From positions 27,685 to 91,684 of the forward strand of contig NZ_JACJRU010000029.1 of the NCBI RefSeq assembly GCF_014697425.1: a stretch of 64,000 nucleotides of DNA. Direction: 5' to 3'. Source of the stretch: Nostoc sp. FACHB-110. GTDB lineage: Bacteria; Cyanobacteriota; Cyanobacteriia; Cyanobacteriales; Nostocaceae. This document shows positions 45,872 through 54,035 of the stretch, piece after piece (the stretch's first letter is position 1; the number at the start of each line of letters is the position of its first letter). Position numbers and translations under genes: made by a program. Under the pieces are notes generated by a model, which saw only the letters and a list, made by a program, of their open reading frames with translations, did no database searches and was not told the origin of the DNA.

Positions 45872-46672
45872 CTAACTGAGATTATCAGGGTCGATACCCA
45901 AAGCGCGTAATTGTTCGCGTAATCGAGCATTTTCTTGTTCAGCTATTTCCGCGCGTTGGCGTTCAACTTCCGCGCGTTGGCGTTCAACTTCCGCGCGTTG
46001 ACGTTCAACTTCCGCGCGTTGGTGTTCAACTTCCGCACGCTCATCTCCCGTCAACAAAAAATTACCTTGTTCATCCCACCAGCGCAACCAAGGTAATTCT
46101 ACATTTTGATAACGACCTTGCCAGATACCTAACTCCACACCCATAGGCGGAATTGCATAACGTCCTCTATCGTTAGGAAGCATTTTTTCATAATGATTGG
46201 CAACTAATTGATAGACTTCCACCGAGGCTTTTTTAACTTCATAAATACCATAATAAGGAGGACGGATAATATTTTCATAAATCCAAAATTTCCCTTTATA
46301 GGGAGTTTTATCTCGTTCCTCTGCTCCGGTTCCCGACACAAATTCTAAAACAATTAATGGCGCAATTAATTCTTGCCAAAACACATAAGAACGTCGAATT
46401 TCACCATTGAGAGTTGGGGGAACATTCGGAACATAAAACCAATCTGGTGCTTCTGCACCTTTTTCTGGTGGATCTGTTAACTGCCAGTAGATACCAGAAT
46501 CTTGACCAATACAATAATATCCATCAGGATGAATTGCTTGTAACCGTGGCAGAATAGAATCAGTTAATAAAATACTTTGTGGATGTTCCTGGAAATTTTT
46601 CACAAAATTGCCATCAGAATCTGGTAGCTGAGTATGATCTGGTAGAGTCAGATTTTTGTTGGCGATGATCAT
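45872..46672 (-). CDS. Uma2-family (DUF820) putative endonuclease with heptad tail
   Basis: 266 residues. The Uma2 domain has the PD-(D/E)xK-like core: PLIVLEFVSGTGAEERD near 110 and FWIYENIIRPPYYGIYEV with the likely catalytic Glu. Uma2 proteins are extremely abundant in Nostocales and mostly unassigned. The C-terminal 50 residues are four to five heptads AEVERQR encoded by near-identical 21-base tandem repeats, forming a coiled coil. It is transcribed away from the MazF-like pair's downstream end. Confidence 0.85.
   Translation of the reverse strand: MIIANKNLTLPDHTQLPDSDGNFVKNFQEHPQSILLTDSILPRLQAIHPDGYYCIGQDSGIYWQLTDPPEKGAEAPDWFYVPNVPPTLNGEIRRSYVFWQELIAPLIVLEFVSGTGAEERDKTPYKGKFWIYENIIRPPYYGIYEVKKASVEVYQLVANHYEKMLPNDRGRYAIPPMGVELGIWQGRYQNVELPWLRWWDEQGNFLLTGDERAEVEHQRAEVERQRAEVERQRAEVERQRAEIAEQENARLREQLRALGIDPDNLS
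45950..46038. repeat. 21-bp tandem repeats inside the Uma2 gene
   Basis: About four copies of a 21-base unit containing CGCGCGTTGGCGTTCAACTT, in frame, encoding AEVERQR. Single-base differences separate the copies. Slippage would add or remove whole heptads. Confidence 0.85.
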
Positions 46673-46690
46673 AGTATTACCTCACCTTTC

Positions 46691-47029
46691 CTACTCCAAC
46701 GCTAAATGTAGTTTAAGAGCAGCATCAACTAATTGCATTAACTCTTCATTTAAACTATTTACCACTTCTCCTATAATTCTTTGCTGAGAAATGGTGCGTA
46801 TCTGTTGCGCCTGTATTTTAGAAGGTTTAGGTAAACCACTATCTTCTGGACTAAGTAAAACTTCAAACGGATAAACACGCTTAACATTCGATGTAATTGG
46901 TAGAATTGTCACCGTGTCAGCAGCATTATTATTTGCATTATTACTGACTATCAGCACCGGACGGCGTTTATCCATCTCTGAGCCTACAGTTGGACTGAGA
47001 TTTGCATAATAAATATCACCACGCTTCAT
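46691..47029 (-). CDS. MazF/PemK-type toxin
   Basis: Sequence-specific mRNA interferase. 112 residues: MKRGDIYYANLSPTVGSE and KRRPVLIVSNN form the active-site loops with the conserved Arg, VTILPITSNV follows, and QIRTISQQRI ends the catalytic sheet with its Thr/Ser. The ATG at 47029 overlaps the antitoxin stop by 14 bases, as expected for a toxin-antitoxin operon. Intact, probably functional. Confidence 0.92.
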   Translation of the reverse strand: MKRGDIYYANLSPTVGSEMDKRRPVLIVSNNANNNAADTVTILPITSNVKRVYPFEVLLSPEDSGLPKPSKIQAQQIRTISQQRIIGEVVNSLNEELMQLVDAALKLHLALE

Positions 47030-47240
47030 CTGCTAATCCATCCGCAATCGTAACATCCCAATCATGATCAACTTCAGTAGATGCGGCTCGATAAGCTGCT
47101 TCTAATTCCTGTTGTCGTAACAATTGCAGTGCCATTTCAATAACTTGAGAGCGAGATTTACAGCCTTTGGCTAGTTTATAACTTTCCACAAATCTTACCA
47201 GAGGAGCCGATAAGGAAATTGATAGTTTTTCAACTTGCAT
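47016..47240 (-). CDS. ribbon-helix-helix antitoxin for the MazF-like toxin
   Basis: 74 residues, upstream of and overlapping the toxin. KLSISLSAPLVRFVESY looks like the ribbon and first helix of a CopG/RHH DNA-binding domain, and SRSQVIEMALQLLRQ like the second helix. The acidic tail (STEVDHDWDVTIADGLADE) would neutralise the toxin. Autorepression is likely by analogy. Confidence 0.85.
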   Translation of the reverse strand: MQVEKLSISLSAPLVRFVESYKLAKGCKSRSQVIEMALQLLRQQELEAAYRAASTEVDHDWDVTIADGLADEAW

Positions 47241-47384
47241 AGAGCATTACCTAAAAGTAGTAAAAAGTTTCTTACTTAATGGTAGTTTATCAAGTAGCAT
47301 AGCTGTGTTCATCTTTTATATTTATTCTCTTGTGCGTGATACAAAATATTTATGCGAAAATGCTAAGTAAAAACTGAGTATAGT

Positions 47385-47768
47385 ATGTCAGACATATCTA
47401 CAGACAGCTTATGGATTGTTACCGACGACACACCGCAAATTTCGATTCCTGACGGGAGAAAAGGCGCAATAGGCAACACCCGCAGCAGCTGGGGAGAAGA
47501 AACCGAAAAAGCACCTACTAGCACTAAAGGCGATGCTGTGAAAGTTGATGCTCAAACATTAGAGCAGAACATGGCACATTTTCTGCAAGTGGTAGGACGC
47601 TTGTTTAGCCGTGCAGAACAGCAAGCAAATTCTAAAATGCAGCTAGAAGAAATTGAACTATCGGTAGAAATTAGCGGCGAAGGGGAAGTTAAGTTAATTG
47701 GTAGCGGTGTCAAAGCTAGTGGGAAAGGTGCGATAAAGCTGACATTTAAGCGACAAGAAGCAAAGTAG
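47385..47768 (+). CDS. Pepco/Trypco-like small protein of a conflict locus
   Basis: 127 residues. The disordered first 60 residues are followed by a helix (EQNMAHFLQVVGRLFSRAE) and a two-strand beta hairpin rich in Gly and Val (ELSVEISGEGEVKLIGSG, then GAIKLTFKR). This shape recalls the peptidase-co-occurring (Pepco) and trypsin-co-occurring small domains described in bacterial conflict systems, which sit next to proteases. It precedes the caspase-FGE gene by 59 bases on the same strand. The assignment is from pattern and context, not from a search. Confidence 0.6.
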   Translation: MSDISTDSLWIVTDDTPQISIPDGRKGAIGNTRSSWGEETEKAPTSTKGDAVKVDAQTLEQNMAHFLQVVGRLFSRAEQQANSKMQLEEIELSVEISGEGEVKLIGSGVKASGKGAIKLTFKRQEAK

Positions 47769-47827
47769 CCGTCATAAACTGCGTACACAACACAACTTTG
47801 ACTCAGCACTCAGCACTTTCAATTCAG

Positions 47828-49867
47828 ATGGCGAAAAATTGGGCGATCGCAGTTGGCATTAACCAGTATGATTATCTGCAACGGCTAAACTATGCCAAGC
47901 GGGATGCAGAATCAATCCAGCATTTTCTTTGCAACAAAGCGGGGTTTGAGAAGATATTTTTCTTCACCGATGACTCCCCTGATATTGGCGGTAAATCAAC
48001 TCGTCCCACCCGTGCAAATTTGCGGCGCGTCTTTTTAGAGTTATTTAATCAACCCTTCATGGGTGCAGGTGATAACTTCTGGTTCTTTTTTAGTGGACAT
48101 GGGATGCGCCATGCTGAACGCGATTATCTCATGCCCTTAGATGGGAACCCGGCAGATATTGAAGAAACAGCGATACCCATTAACTTTGTCACCGAACGGT
48201 TGCGGCGTTGTGGTGCTGATAATGTTGTGTTGATTTTAGATGCTTGTCGCAGTTTGGGAACTCGCGCGGGTGAAGGTATTGGGAGACAGACAGAAGAGGA
48301 AGCGCGACAAAAAGGCGTGATTAGTATATTTTCCTGTAGTCCCCAGGAATATTCTTATGAAATTGACGCATTACAGCAAGGTGCTTTTACTACAGCGTTA
48401 TTAGAAGGGTTGGGTATTAAAGGACAATGCGCCACTGTTGAAAGGTTGAACCAATATCTTAATTTGCGTGTGCCGGAAATTGTACGTCAGCATAAAAATG
48501 CGCGGCAAACACCATATATTATTGCGGAACCTGTAAATAAATCGCACCTGATACTTGTACCACGATATGCAACCCTGGCGGATATTGCTACATTGAAAAA
48601 TGACGCTTATCGCGCAAAAGATGAAGGAAATTTAGATTTAGCAGAACAATTATGGATACGGGTGTTAGCTGCGGCTTCTGGTACAGATATGGAAGCGGTG
48701 AGGGCGTTGCAAAGAATTGAACGGTTAAGAAACTCAACTCCTGATATACCTCAACAACCCCAGCAACCAATTTCACCTAAGTCAGCTACAAATACACCTG
48801 TAAACACACAGTCTTCAAAGTCAGCTTCATCACGAACTAATAATACTCCTCCAAATCCTAGACCTATCACACCAAAAAATCCTACACCTGTTGAAACTCC
48901 TTCACCGTCACCAGTAATTAACCTGTCGCGGCGACGAGTAATTCAAACAGTTGGGTTTGCGGGTGCTGGTTTAGGTTTAGCAATTATAGTACCGCGCCTT
49001 TGGCAATCTAATTCAGGAGAAAACCCTGTTATTCAACCTGCAACTTCACAAAAACTCAACTTACAAACCTTTCCATTTCAAACTGCGAAGGTAGATGAAA
49101 AAGGGAATGTTATCAGTCGCCCTGAACTGAAAGGAAAGCAGTTTGTAGAAGACTTGGGAAATGGTATCACGTTAGAAATGGTGCAGATACAAGGGGGAAC
49201 CTTTATGATGGGTTCACCGGAAGGGGAGAAAGACCGAGGTTCAGATGAAAGTCCCCAGCATCAAGTAAAAGTTTCAGGTTTTTTCATGGGGAAATATGAA
49301 ATTACTCAGGCGCAGTATCAAGCAATTATGGAGAAAAATCCTTCCAGTTTCAAAGGTGAGAAACGACCTGTAGAAAAGGTGAGTTGGGATGATGCGGTAG
49401 AGTTTTGTAAAAAACTCAGTCAAAAAACAGGACGCACATATCGGCTACCCAGTGAGGCGGAATGGGAATATGCTTGTCGTGCGGGAACAACTACGCCGTT
49501 TTATTTTGGGGAAACCATCACCCCAGAATTAGTTAACTACAATGGTAACTATCCCTACGGTGCTGCACCCAAAGGTGAATATCGTCAGCAAACAACAGAT
49601 GTAGATAAATTTCCGCCAAATGCTTTCGGTTTGTGTGATATGTGTGGTAATATATGGGAATGGTGTCAAGATGTATATAACGATAGTTACCAAGGCGCGC
49701 CGAGAGATGGGAGTGCGTGGTTAACTGGTAAAGATAATAACATAAGGATGCTGCGTGGCGGTTCGTGGTTCAGAAGTGCTAGGTTCTGTCGGTCTGCCTA
49801 CCGTTACAACTTCGCGCGCGAGGATCGTAACCTCGATGCGGGTTTTCGTGTGGTTGCGGGGGCGTAA
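47828..49867 (+). CDS. caspase-like protease fused to an FGE-sulfatase domain
   Basis: 679 residues. The peptidase C14 domain (about 1-240) has its dyad visible as His91 in FFSGHGMRHAERDYLMP and Cys140 in VVLILDACRSLGTR. A short TPR-like helix pair, a Pro/Thr-rich linker (about 305-360) and one membrane segment (about 370-388, preceded by SRRRV) follow. The C-terminal FGE/SUMF1 fold (about 440-679) carries VSWDDAVEFC, RLPSEAEWEYACRAG and MCGNIWEWCQD. Its last 35 residues are a DGR-type variable region. Start ATG 47828; a TTG at 47798 in CTCAGCA repeats is less likely. Probably a surveillance protease with a diversified binding face. Confidence 0.9.
   Translation: MAKNWAIAVGINQYDYLQRLNYAKRDAESIQHFLCNKAGFEKIFFFTDDSPDIGGKSTRPTRANLRRVFLELFNQPFMGAGDNFWFFFSGHGMRHAERDYLMPLDGNPADIEETAIPINFVTERLRRCGADNVVLILDACRSLGTRAGEGIGRQTEEEARQKGVISIFSCSPQEYSYEIDALQQGAFTTALLEGLGIKGQCATVERLNQYLNLRVPEIVRQHKNARQTPYIIAEPVNKSHLILVPRYATLADIATLKNDAYRAKDEGNLDLAEQLWIRVLAAASGTDMEAVRALQRIERLRNSTPDIPQQPQQPISPKSATNTPVNTQSSKSASSRTNNTPPNPRPITPKNPTPVETPSPSPVINLSRRRVIQTVGFAGAGLGLAIIVPRLWQSNSGENPVIQPATSQKLNLQTFPFQTAKVDEKGNVISRPELKGKQFVEDLGNGITLEMVQIQGGTFMMGSPEGEKDRGSDESPQHQVKVSGFFMGKYEITQAQYQAIMEKNPSSFKGEKRPVEKVSWDDAVEFCKKLSQKTGRTYRLPSEAEWEYACRAGTTTPFYFGETITPELVNYNGNYPYGAAPKGEYRQQTTDVDKFPPNAFGLCDMCGNIWEWCQDVYNDSYQGAPRDGSAWLTGKDNNIRMLRGGSWFRSARFCRSAYRYNFAREDRNLDAGFRVVAGA
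49769..49837 (+). other. DGR-type variable region of the caspase-FGE protein
   Basis: Between the fixed RGGSW and AGFRVV codons, many codons end in C or T and vary in the first two positions (TTC, TTC, TAC, TAC, AAC, TTC, GAT, AAC, CTC, GAT). This is what arises when AAC/AAT codons of a template are mutated at adenines. The fixed residues RF-CRSA-R match FGE-type DGR targets. Confidence 0.7.
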
Positions 49868-50023
49868 ATCAGTTATCAGTGAACAGTTATCAGTTATCAA
49901 TGAAAACTACGAATTATCAGTGAACAGTTATCACAGAAGATTAATAACTACGAATAAACTCAGAGGCTGTAATACTGATTTATTCATAAACTGATAACTG
50001 TCTACTGTTAACTGTTAACTGAC
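49868..50023. repeat. AACTGAT-type heptamer repeats
   Basis: Repeats of CAGTTATCAGTGAA and related CTGATAACTG units fill the gap between the caspase-FGE and four-helix-bundle genes. The same units recur at 50360-50395, 50516-50576 and 30760-30795. Confidence 0.75.
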
Positions 50024-50380
50024 ATGAACAGCTTGGTATATGAAAAAGCATATAAGTTTGCTATCCGAATAGTTAAGGCACACAAATATCTTACTCAAGA
50101 CAAAAAAGAATTTATTTTATCGAAGCAACTAATCAGAAGTGGTACATCAATAGGTGCTAACATTGCTGAAGCCAATGGAGGAATTTCAGCAGCAGATTTT
50201 TCTGCCAAAATATCCATTGCATATAAAGAATGTCTGGAAACTAAATATTGGCTTTCTCTCTTGAAAGACACAGAATATATAGAAGAAAAAGCATTTAAAA
50301 GTATTTACACAGACGCAGACGAAATAGGAAAAATGCTATTTTCAATCCTCAAAAAAACAAGAATTAACAGTAATCAGTGA
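50024..50380 (+). CDS. four-helix-bundle protein (S23/IVP family)
   Basis: 118 residues, all helical: LVYEKAYKFAIRIVKAHKY, then FILSKQLIRSGTSIGANIAE with the diagnostic RSGTSIGANIAE-N motif, KISIAYKECLETKYWLSLL and a last amphipathic helix. Proteins of this family are known as 23S rRNA intervening-sequence proteins and share their fold with Avd, the DGR accessory protein. Its position directly behind a DGR-type target gene is suggestive, but its motif is that of S23 rather than Avd. Function unknown. Confidence 0.88.
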   Translation: MNSLVYEKAYKFAIRIVKAHKYLTQDKKEFILSKQLIRSGTSIGANIAEANGGISAADFSAKISIAYKECLETKYWLSLLKDTEYIEEKAFKSIYTDADEIGKMLFSILKKTRINSNQ

Positions 50381-50576
50381 ACAGTGAACAGTGAACAGTT
50401 ACAGCATTTTTCAGTTTAGTGCAGTACATCTTTCAAAGGGGAGAGAGACTAGGGGCTAGGGACTAGAGACTAGAAAATGTACCTCATCCATATCAAAAAT
50501 GCTGTATCAATAAAAAACTGATAACTGATAACTGATAACTGGTAACTGGTAACTGATAACTGACACCTGATAACTG

Positions 50577-50912
50577 TCAAAAAACTCCATATCCTGTATA
50601 TTCTCGCATTTGGGGAGCTTGAAATCCTAAAACAATATCATCTTTAGGAACCCCTCGCTCGACAAGTTCTTGAGCCACTCTCATTTCCGTCATATTCTGC
50701 TCAATTGAAATTTTTCCCTGCTTAATATCTAAATGTAAAACACAGCCATAAACTCGCCGATGACCATCCCAACCCACATTCATAACCATATAATGGTCTT
50801 GTTTTGTATCAAAAACTGTGTAACAATCAATCTGACCATTTGCTATTGGGATAGCAGCATAAACTGTCAGCAATGACTGAATGATATTGCGATAAGACTC
50901 TAGGGTATCCAT
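50577..50912 (-). CDS. xisI: XisI-family protein
   Basis: 111 residues matching the XisI family first defined as a factor controlling excision of the fdxN element in Anabaena. Typical segments are DTLESYRNIIQSLL, DHYMVMNVGWDGHRRVYG and GVPKDDIVLGFQAP. Multiple xisHI pairs occur in genomes of Nostocales, so a direct role in fdxN excision is not implied. It overlaps xisH by 13 bases and is in the same operon. Confidence 0.92.
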   Translation of the reverse strand: MDTLESYRNIIQSLLTVYAAIPIANGQIDCYTVFDTKQDHYMVMNVGWDGHRRVYGCVLHLDIKQGKISIEQNMTEMRVAQELVERGVPKDDIVLGFQAPQMREYTGYGVF

Positions 50913-51316
50913 TGTAAAATCACCTCTTGAATCGGGTCATAAATAATTTGTTTAATCTGATATCTCTCTACAGATAGTTGGGCAAATTCCCGCTTGAAAA
51001 AAGCTTCATAAACACCTACAGGTATTGCCAAATAAAGAATTCGAGTTGGGTCACTGATTTCTAAAGCAAGTCGATAATTCAAAAACTGCCCTAACGCAGC
51101 ATGGTAATCTGTGAGTGGTGAATCACTCAAAAATGTTTTAATTTCAACTGCAATTTTTTCTTTACCTCGCTCTGCTGCTAATAGTTGTTCAGCACCTAAA
51201 TCTATTTCAAATTTAGTTCCGCCAACTTCCAGTCGCAGAGGATCATCGGTTATTTTCCACTGCTCCTTTTCTAAAGCAATTCTAACCACAGCATGAAATT
51301 TATCTTTAGCTGCCAT
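50900..51316 (-). CDS. xisH: XisH-family protein
   Basis: 138 residues from the ATG at 51316; the frame opens at 51394 but the added part overlaps the acetyltransferase gene and is atypical. The sequence AAKDKFHAVVRIALEKEQW is the family start, and FEIDLGAEQLLAAERGKEKI with AVEIKTFL shows the D-ExK core of a PD-(D/E)xK nuclease fold. It pairs with XisI, possibly forming a two-component nuclease-like or toxin-antitoxin unit. Confidence 0.92.
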   Translation of the reverse strand: MAAKDKFHAVVRIALEKEQWKITDDPLRLEVGGTKFEIDLGAEQLLAAERGKEKIAVEIKTFLSDSPLTDYHAALGQFLNYRLALEISDPTRILYLAIPVGVYEAFFKREFAQLSVERYQIKQIIYDPIQEVILQWIP

Positions 51317-51365
51317 AGTTGACTTTTTCTGATTTACTTCATATTTTAATGCGTAGGTAAGGTAA

Positions 51366-51872
51366 TCAATCAATTCCCAAAGCCGCTTTCGCATCCTTCA
51401 GCGTAACCATCAGTGTCATTGGTGCAACAGGCGACGCAATAAAACCACATCTCTCATAAAATTGCTTTGCTTCCTCAGAAATCGCATGAACTAAAATAGC
51501 CCTAATTCCTGCAATATCCGCAGCTTGTAATGTGCGAAGTACTGCATCTCGCACCAAAGCGCGACCAATTCCTTTTCCTTGCCAGTTCAAATCTACAGCA
51601 AGTCTTCCTATAACCATGACAGGAATTGACTCTGGCATATTACGTCTGATTCTCCCTGGTGCGGTGGTGTTCAATACACTACCGTTAGCAAGACAATAAT
51701 AAGCAATAACTGTTTGCTCAACTGTGACAACATAAGTTCGAGACGCACCACTATCTTCGTTTTTTAACGCCCGTTTCTGCAACCATTCATCTAATTCCGC
51801 ATTACCTGAATTAAAATCTGCAAACTGATGCTCCCCTTTAATGGGTTGAGGTGGTTGTAATATTTGATTCAC
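51366..51872 (-). CDS. GNAT acetyltransferase toxin (TacT-like)
   Basis: 168 residues. The GNAT motif A is VDLNWQGKGIGRALVRDA (about 93-110), binding acetyl-CoA, and the end has YERCGFIASP. Small GNATs of this sort acetylate charged tRNAs and act as toxins with DUF1778 antitoxins. The GTG start at 51872 directly follows the antitoxin stop, as expected for an operon. A C-terminal KDAKAALGID tail is normal. Confidence 0.9.
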   Translation of the reverse strand: MNQILQPPQPIKGEHQFADFNSGNAELDEWLQKRALKNEDSGASRTYVVTVEQTVIAYYCLANGSVLNTTAPGRIRRNMPESIPVMVIGRLAVDLNWQGKGIGRALVRDAVLRTLQAADIAGIRAILVHAISEEAKQFYERCGFIASPVAPMTLMVTLKDAKAALGID

Positions 51873-52145
51873 TTAATCCCAAAGTGCTTTTTCACTCAGC
51901 AATTGACGCAGATTTTCATTGGCTGATGGTGGTGCATCAAGAATTGCCATAAACTCTTGGAATTTCTCATCATCTAACATAAAGAGTCTACGGTCTAGTA
52001 AAACTGCTTGGGCTTCTCGACAAGCACTTTCTAACATAAAATCTGAGCGATTTTTACCTAGTGCTTGGGCGGCTAAATCAATCAAATCTCGTTGCGCTTG
52101 ATGTGCGCGGATGTTGATGGTTATATTACGGTTTTGATTTTCCAT
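51873..52145 (-). CDS. DUF1778-type antitoxin (TacA-like)
   Basis: 90 residues from the ATG at 52145, a better start than 52184. The ribbon-helix-helix reads NITINIRAHQAQRDLIDLAA and LGKNRSDFMLESACREAQ. The C-terminal tail (LDDEKFQEFMAILDAPPS) would wrap the GNAT toxin. Its promoter contains TATATACAATAT-type palindromes (52145-52175), plausible operators. Confidence 0.9.
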   Translation of the reverse strand: MENQNRNITINIRAHQAQRDLIDLAAQALGKNRSDFMLESACREAQAVLLDRRLFMLDDEKFQEFMAILDAPPSANENLRQLLSEKALWD

Positions 52146-52387
52146 AATATACAATATATAATTTTGTATATACAATGTCAACACAAAGCAACAGTGCGAT
52201 TAGCCTCAAAAACCAGAGCGATCGCAGCAAATAATCAAGAGATAATCACAATAATCTATAAAAATTGTCCATCATCAATGTACCATTAACACCACTAGTA
52301 CAAGTCGGCGTAAATAAACAAACCATAAAAAATTGCTAAAAGGCTTGTGGTATCGCTATTCTTTCTTTTTACTTTTGCCTTGTTGTA

Positions 52388-52786
52388 CTAACAGCAACTA
52401 CCCAACCCCAAGCCTTATTGCAACAAGTGGTAGAACGAGTCAATCAACTTCAACCAAGACAAAAGCCAGAAATCTCCGCCTATACCCAAATCTTTGCAGG
52501 GTTAAAATACAAAAAAGACTTGATTCGACAATTGTTTCGGGAGGATATGATGCGCGAGTCAGTGATTTATCAAGAAATTCTCGCTGAAGGAGAACAGCGC
52601 GGACGGCTACAAGGAGAAAGATTACTCATTTTCCGTCTACTTAATCGTCGTGTGGGACAATTACCCTTAGCATTGATTGGTCGAATCGAAACTCTTTCTT
52701 TAGAAGAATTAGAAAATCTGGCAGAAGCCTTGTTAGATTTTCAGGGAATTGCAGATTTAGAAAATTGGTTTAATGCATTGCAATAG
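52388..52786 (+). pseudogene. C-terminal remnant of an Rpn-family nuclease/transposase
   Basis: 133 codons corresponding to the end of Rpn (PD-(D/E)xK recombination-promoting nuclease/putative transposase) proteins: EISAYTQIFAGLKYKKDLIR, RESVIYQEILAEGEQRGR and the C-terminal DUF4351-like RLLNRRVGQLPLALIGRIE. The nuclease domain that should precede it is missing, and upstream DNA is unrelated repeat-like sequence, so the gene is 5' truncated. The first homologous codons are at about 52388. Confidence 0.75.
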
Positions 52787-52821
52787 TAAAGACGTTGCAA
52801 TGCAACGTCTCTACTAGGTTA

Positions 52822-53037
52822 TTAAATCAAAATTTGCCGAATTAAAATACTCATCACCTCATCTGCGTTACCAGTGGGTAGCAGAGGACTCCAATCTCCC
52901 ACACTGGCGTAGCCAATCATCTGCAAATGGTGAATTGTACTGGTAACGGCTTGAGAAGAACCCATCAGGATATGCTTTATCGGTTCTCTGTTGGGATTGC
53001 GGGTGGGTGTATCTAACTTTGATAATTGTGCCATCAT
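52822..53037 (-). CDS. small conserved-looking protein of unknown function
   Basis: 71 residues from the ATG pair at 53037; the upstream extension to 53091 is unlikely. NREPIKHILMGSSQAVTSTIH, quoted as two parts NREPIKHILMGS and SQAVTSTIHHLQMIGY, then ASVGDWSPLLPTGNADEVMS. It resembles a small cyanobacterial family of unknown role from memory; similar short proteins recur in Nostoc genomes. No signal or membrane segment. Confidence 0.6.
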   Translation of the reverse strand: MMAQLSKLDTPTRNPNREPIKHILMGSSQAVTSTIHHLQMIGYASVGDWSPLLPTGNADEVMSILIRQILI

Positions 53038-53219
53038 TATATTTATACTCCGATACTGGGGTTTAGATAAAGGCGATCGCCCTCCGGCCAAAGATGCGTG
53101 CGGTCGCCTTTATCATGTCTTTATATTAAAGTATAATTTTATACCTGTCAACTATAAATAAAAAAATTATTGTTAATAATTCCCTGGTTTTAACGAGGAA
53201 TTGATAAGTGCGATCGCCA

Positions 53220-53861
53220 TCATAATTGTTCTTTTATCCAAGCACGAAAAGCTTTCATTGTTGCATTTCTGCCTTCAGTTTTACTCCGTTGTAAATATTC
53301 AGGAATCAGTTGTGCGATCGGTAAATTAGGAAAAGTCAGACTGTTATTAGTTGTGACATATTTACCATCAATTAAGACATTAATTTCTAATTTATTGCCT
53401 CTCCATCGCCATAATTCTCTTACTCCTAACACTTCATAATTATTAAACCGAGTCCGTGATGTAATATCAATTTCAATAGCTAAATCTGGGGGCGGATCAA
53501 TTGTTAAATCAATTCTGTCCTTACCTCTAACAGCTGCTTCATTTTGGATGTAGAAGCAATCATCAGGTTCTACCCCAGCATCCATTTTTTCTTCGTCAAA
53601 AGTTGTAGAACCCAAACTCCAAAATTCAATGTCGAGTTCTTCTAGGAGAATTTCTACTAAATTACCGATAATTTTCTTGCCTACTTCATGTTCTGGTAAT
53701 GGAGCCATGATTTCCAACACCCCTTGACTGTAAGATATGCGCGAACTGCGATTTTCGCCTAATTCTGTCAAAATATGTTTATAAGTTGACCAAGATATAT
53801 TTTTAATTAGCAACTGATGACCAGCAGGTACAATTAGTTGGTTGAGTTCCAGTAACATCAC
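53220..53861 (-). CDS. Uma2-family (DUF820) putative endonuclease
   Basis: 213 residues. The PD-(D/E)xK core shows as DDCFYIQNEAAVRGKDRID, then PPDLAIEIDITSRTRFNNYE with the metal-binding Asp and Glu, and ELWRWRGNKLEINVL. Second Uma2 gene of the region, without the coiled tail of the one at 45.9 kb. Function unknown; monocistronic. Confidence 0.88.
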   Translation of the reverse strand: MMLLELNQLIVPAGHQLLIKNISWSTYKHILTELGENRSSRISYSQGVLEIMAPLPEHEVGKKIIGNLVEILLEELDIEFWSLGSTTFDEEKMDAGVEPDDCFYIQNEAAVRGKDRIDLTIDPPPDLAIEIDITSRTRFNNYEVLGVRELWRWRGNKLEINVLIDGKYVTTNNSLTFPNLPIAQLIPEYLQRSKTEGRNATMKAFRAWIKEQL

Positions 53862-53913
53862 TTTCCTCGCTTTTTCCAGTTAACCTAACCAGTACTAACT
53901 CCAGCATATAGCA

Positions 53914-54033
53914 ATGACAGCTATTACATTCAACCTCAACGCAATTATTAAACTTACTGATGAACAGTTCTATCAACTGTGTCGAGAACACCCTGAGTGC
54001 CAGAAAAAATACGTCCTTATACAAATTCCCTAA
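53914..54033 (+). pseudogene. N-terminal fragment of another Uma2 gene
   Basis: A 39-codon frame starting MTAITFNLNAIIKLTDEQF and then YQLCREHPE, the usual opening of Uma2 proteins in Nostoc. It stops after VLIQIP, about 150 residues short. The remainder of the gene is missing: the histidine kinase gene ends three bases later on the other strand. Confidence 0.65.
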
Positions 54034-54035
54034 TT

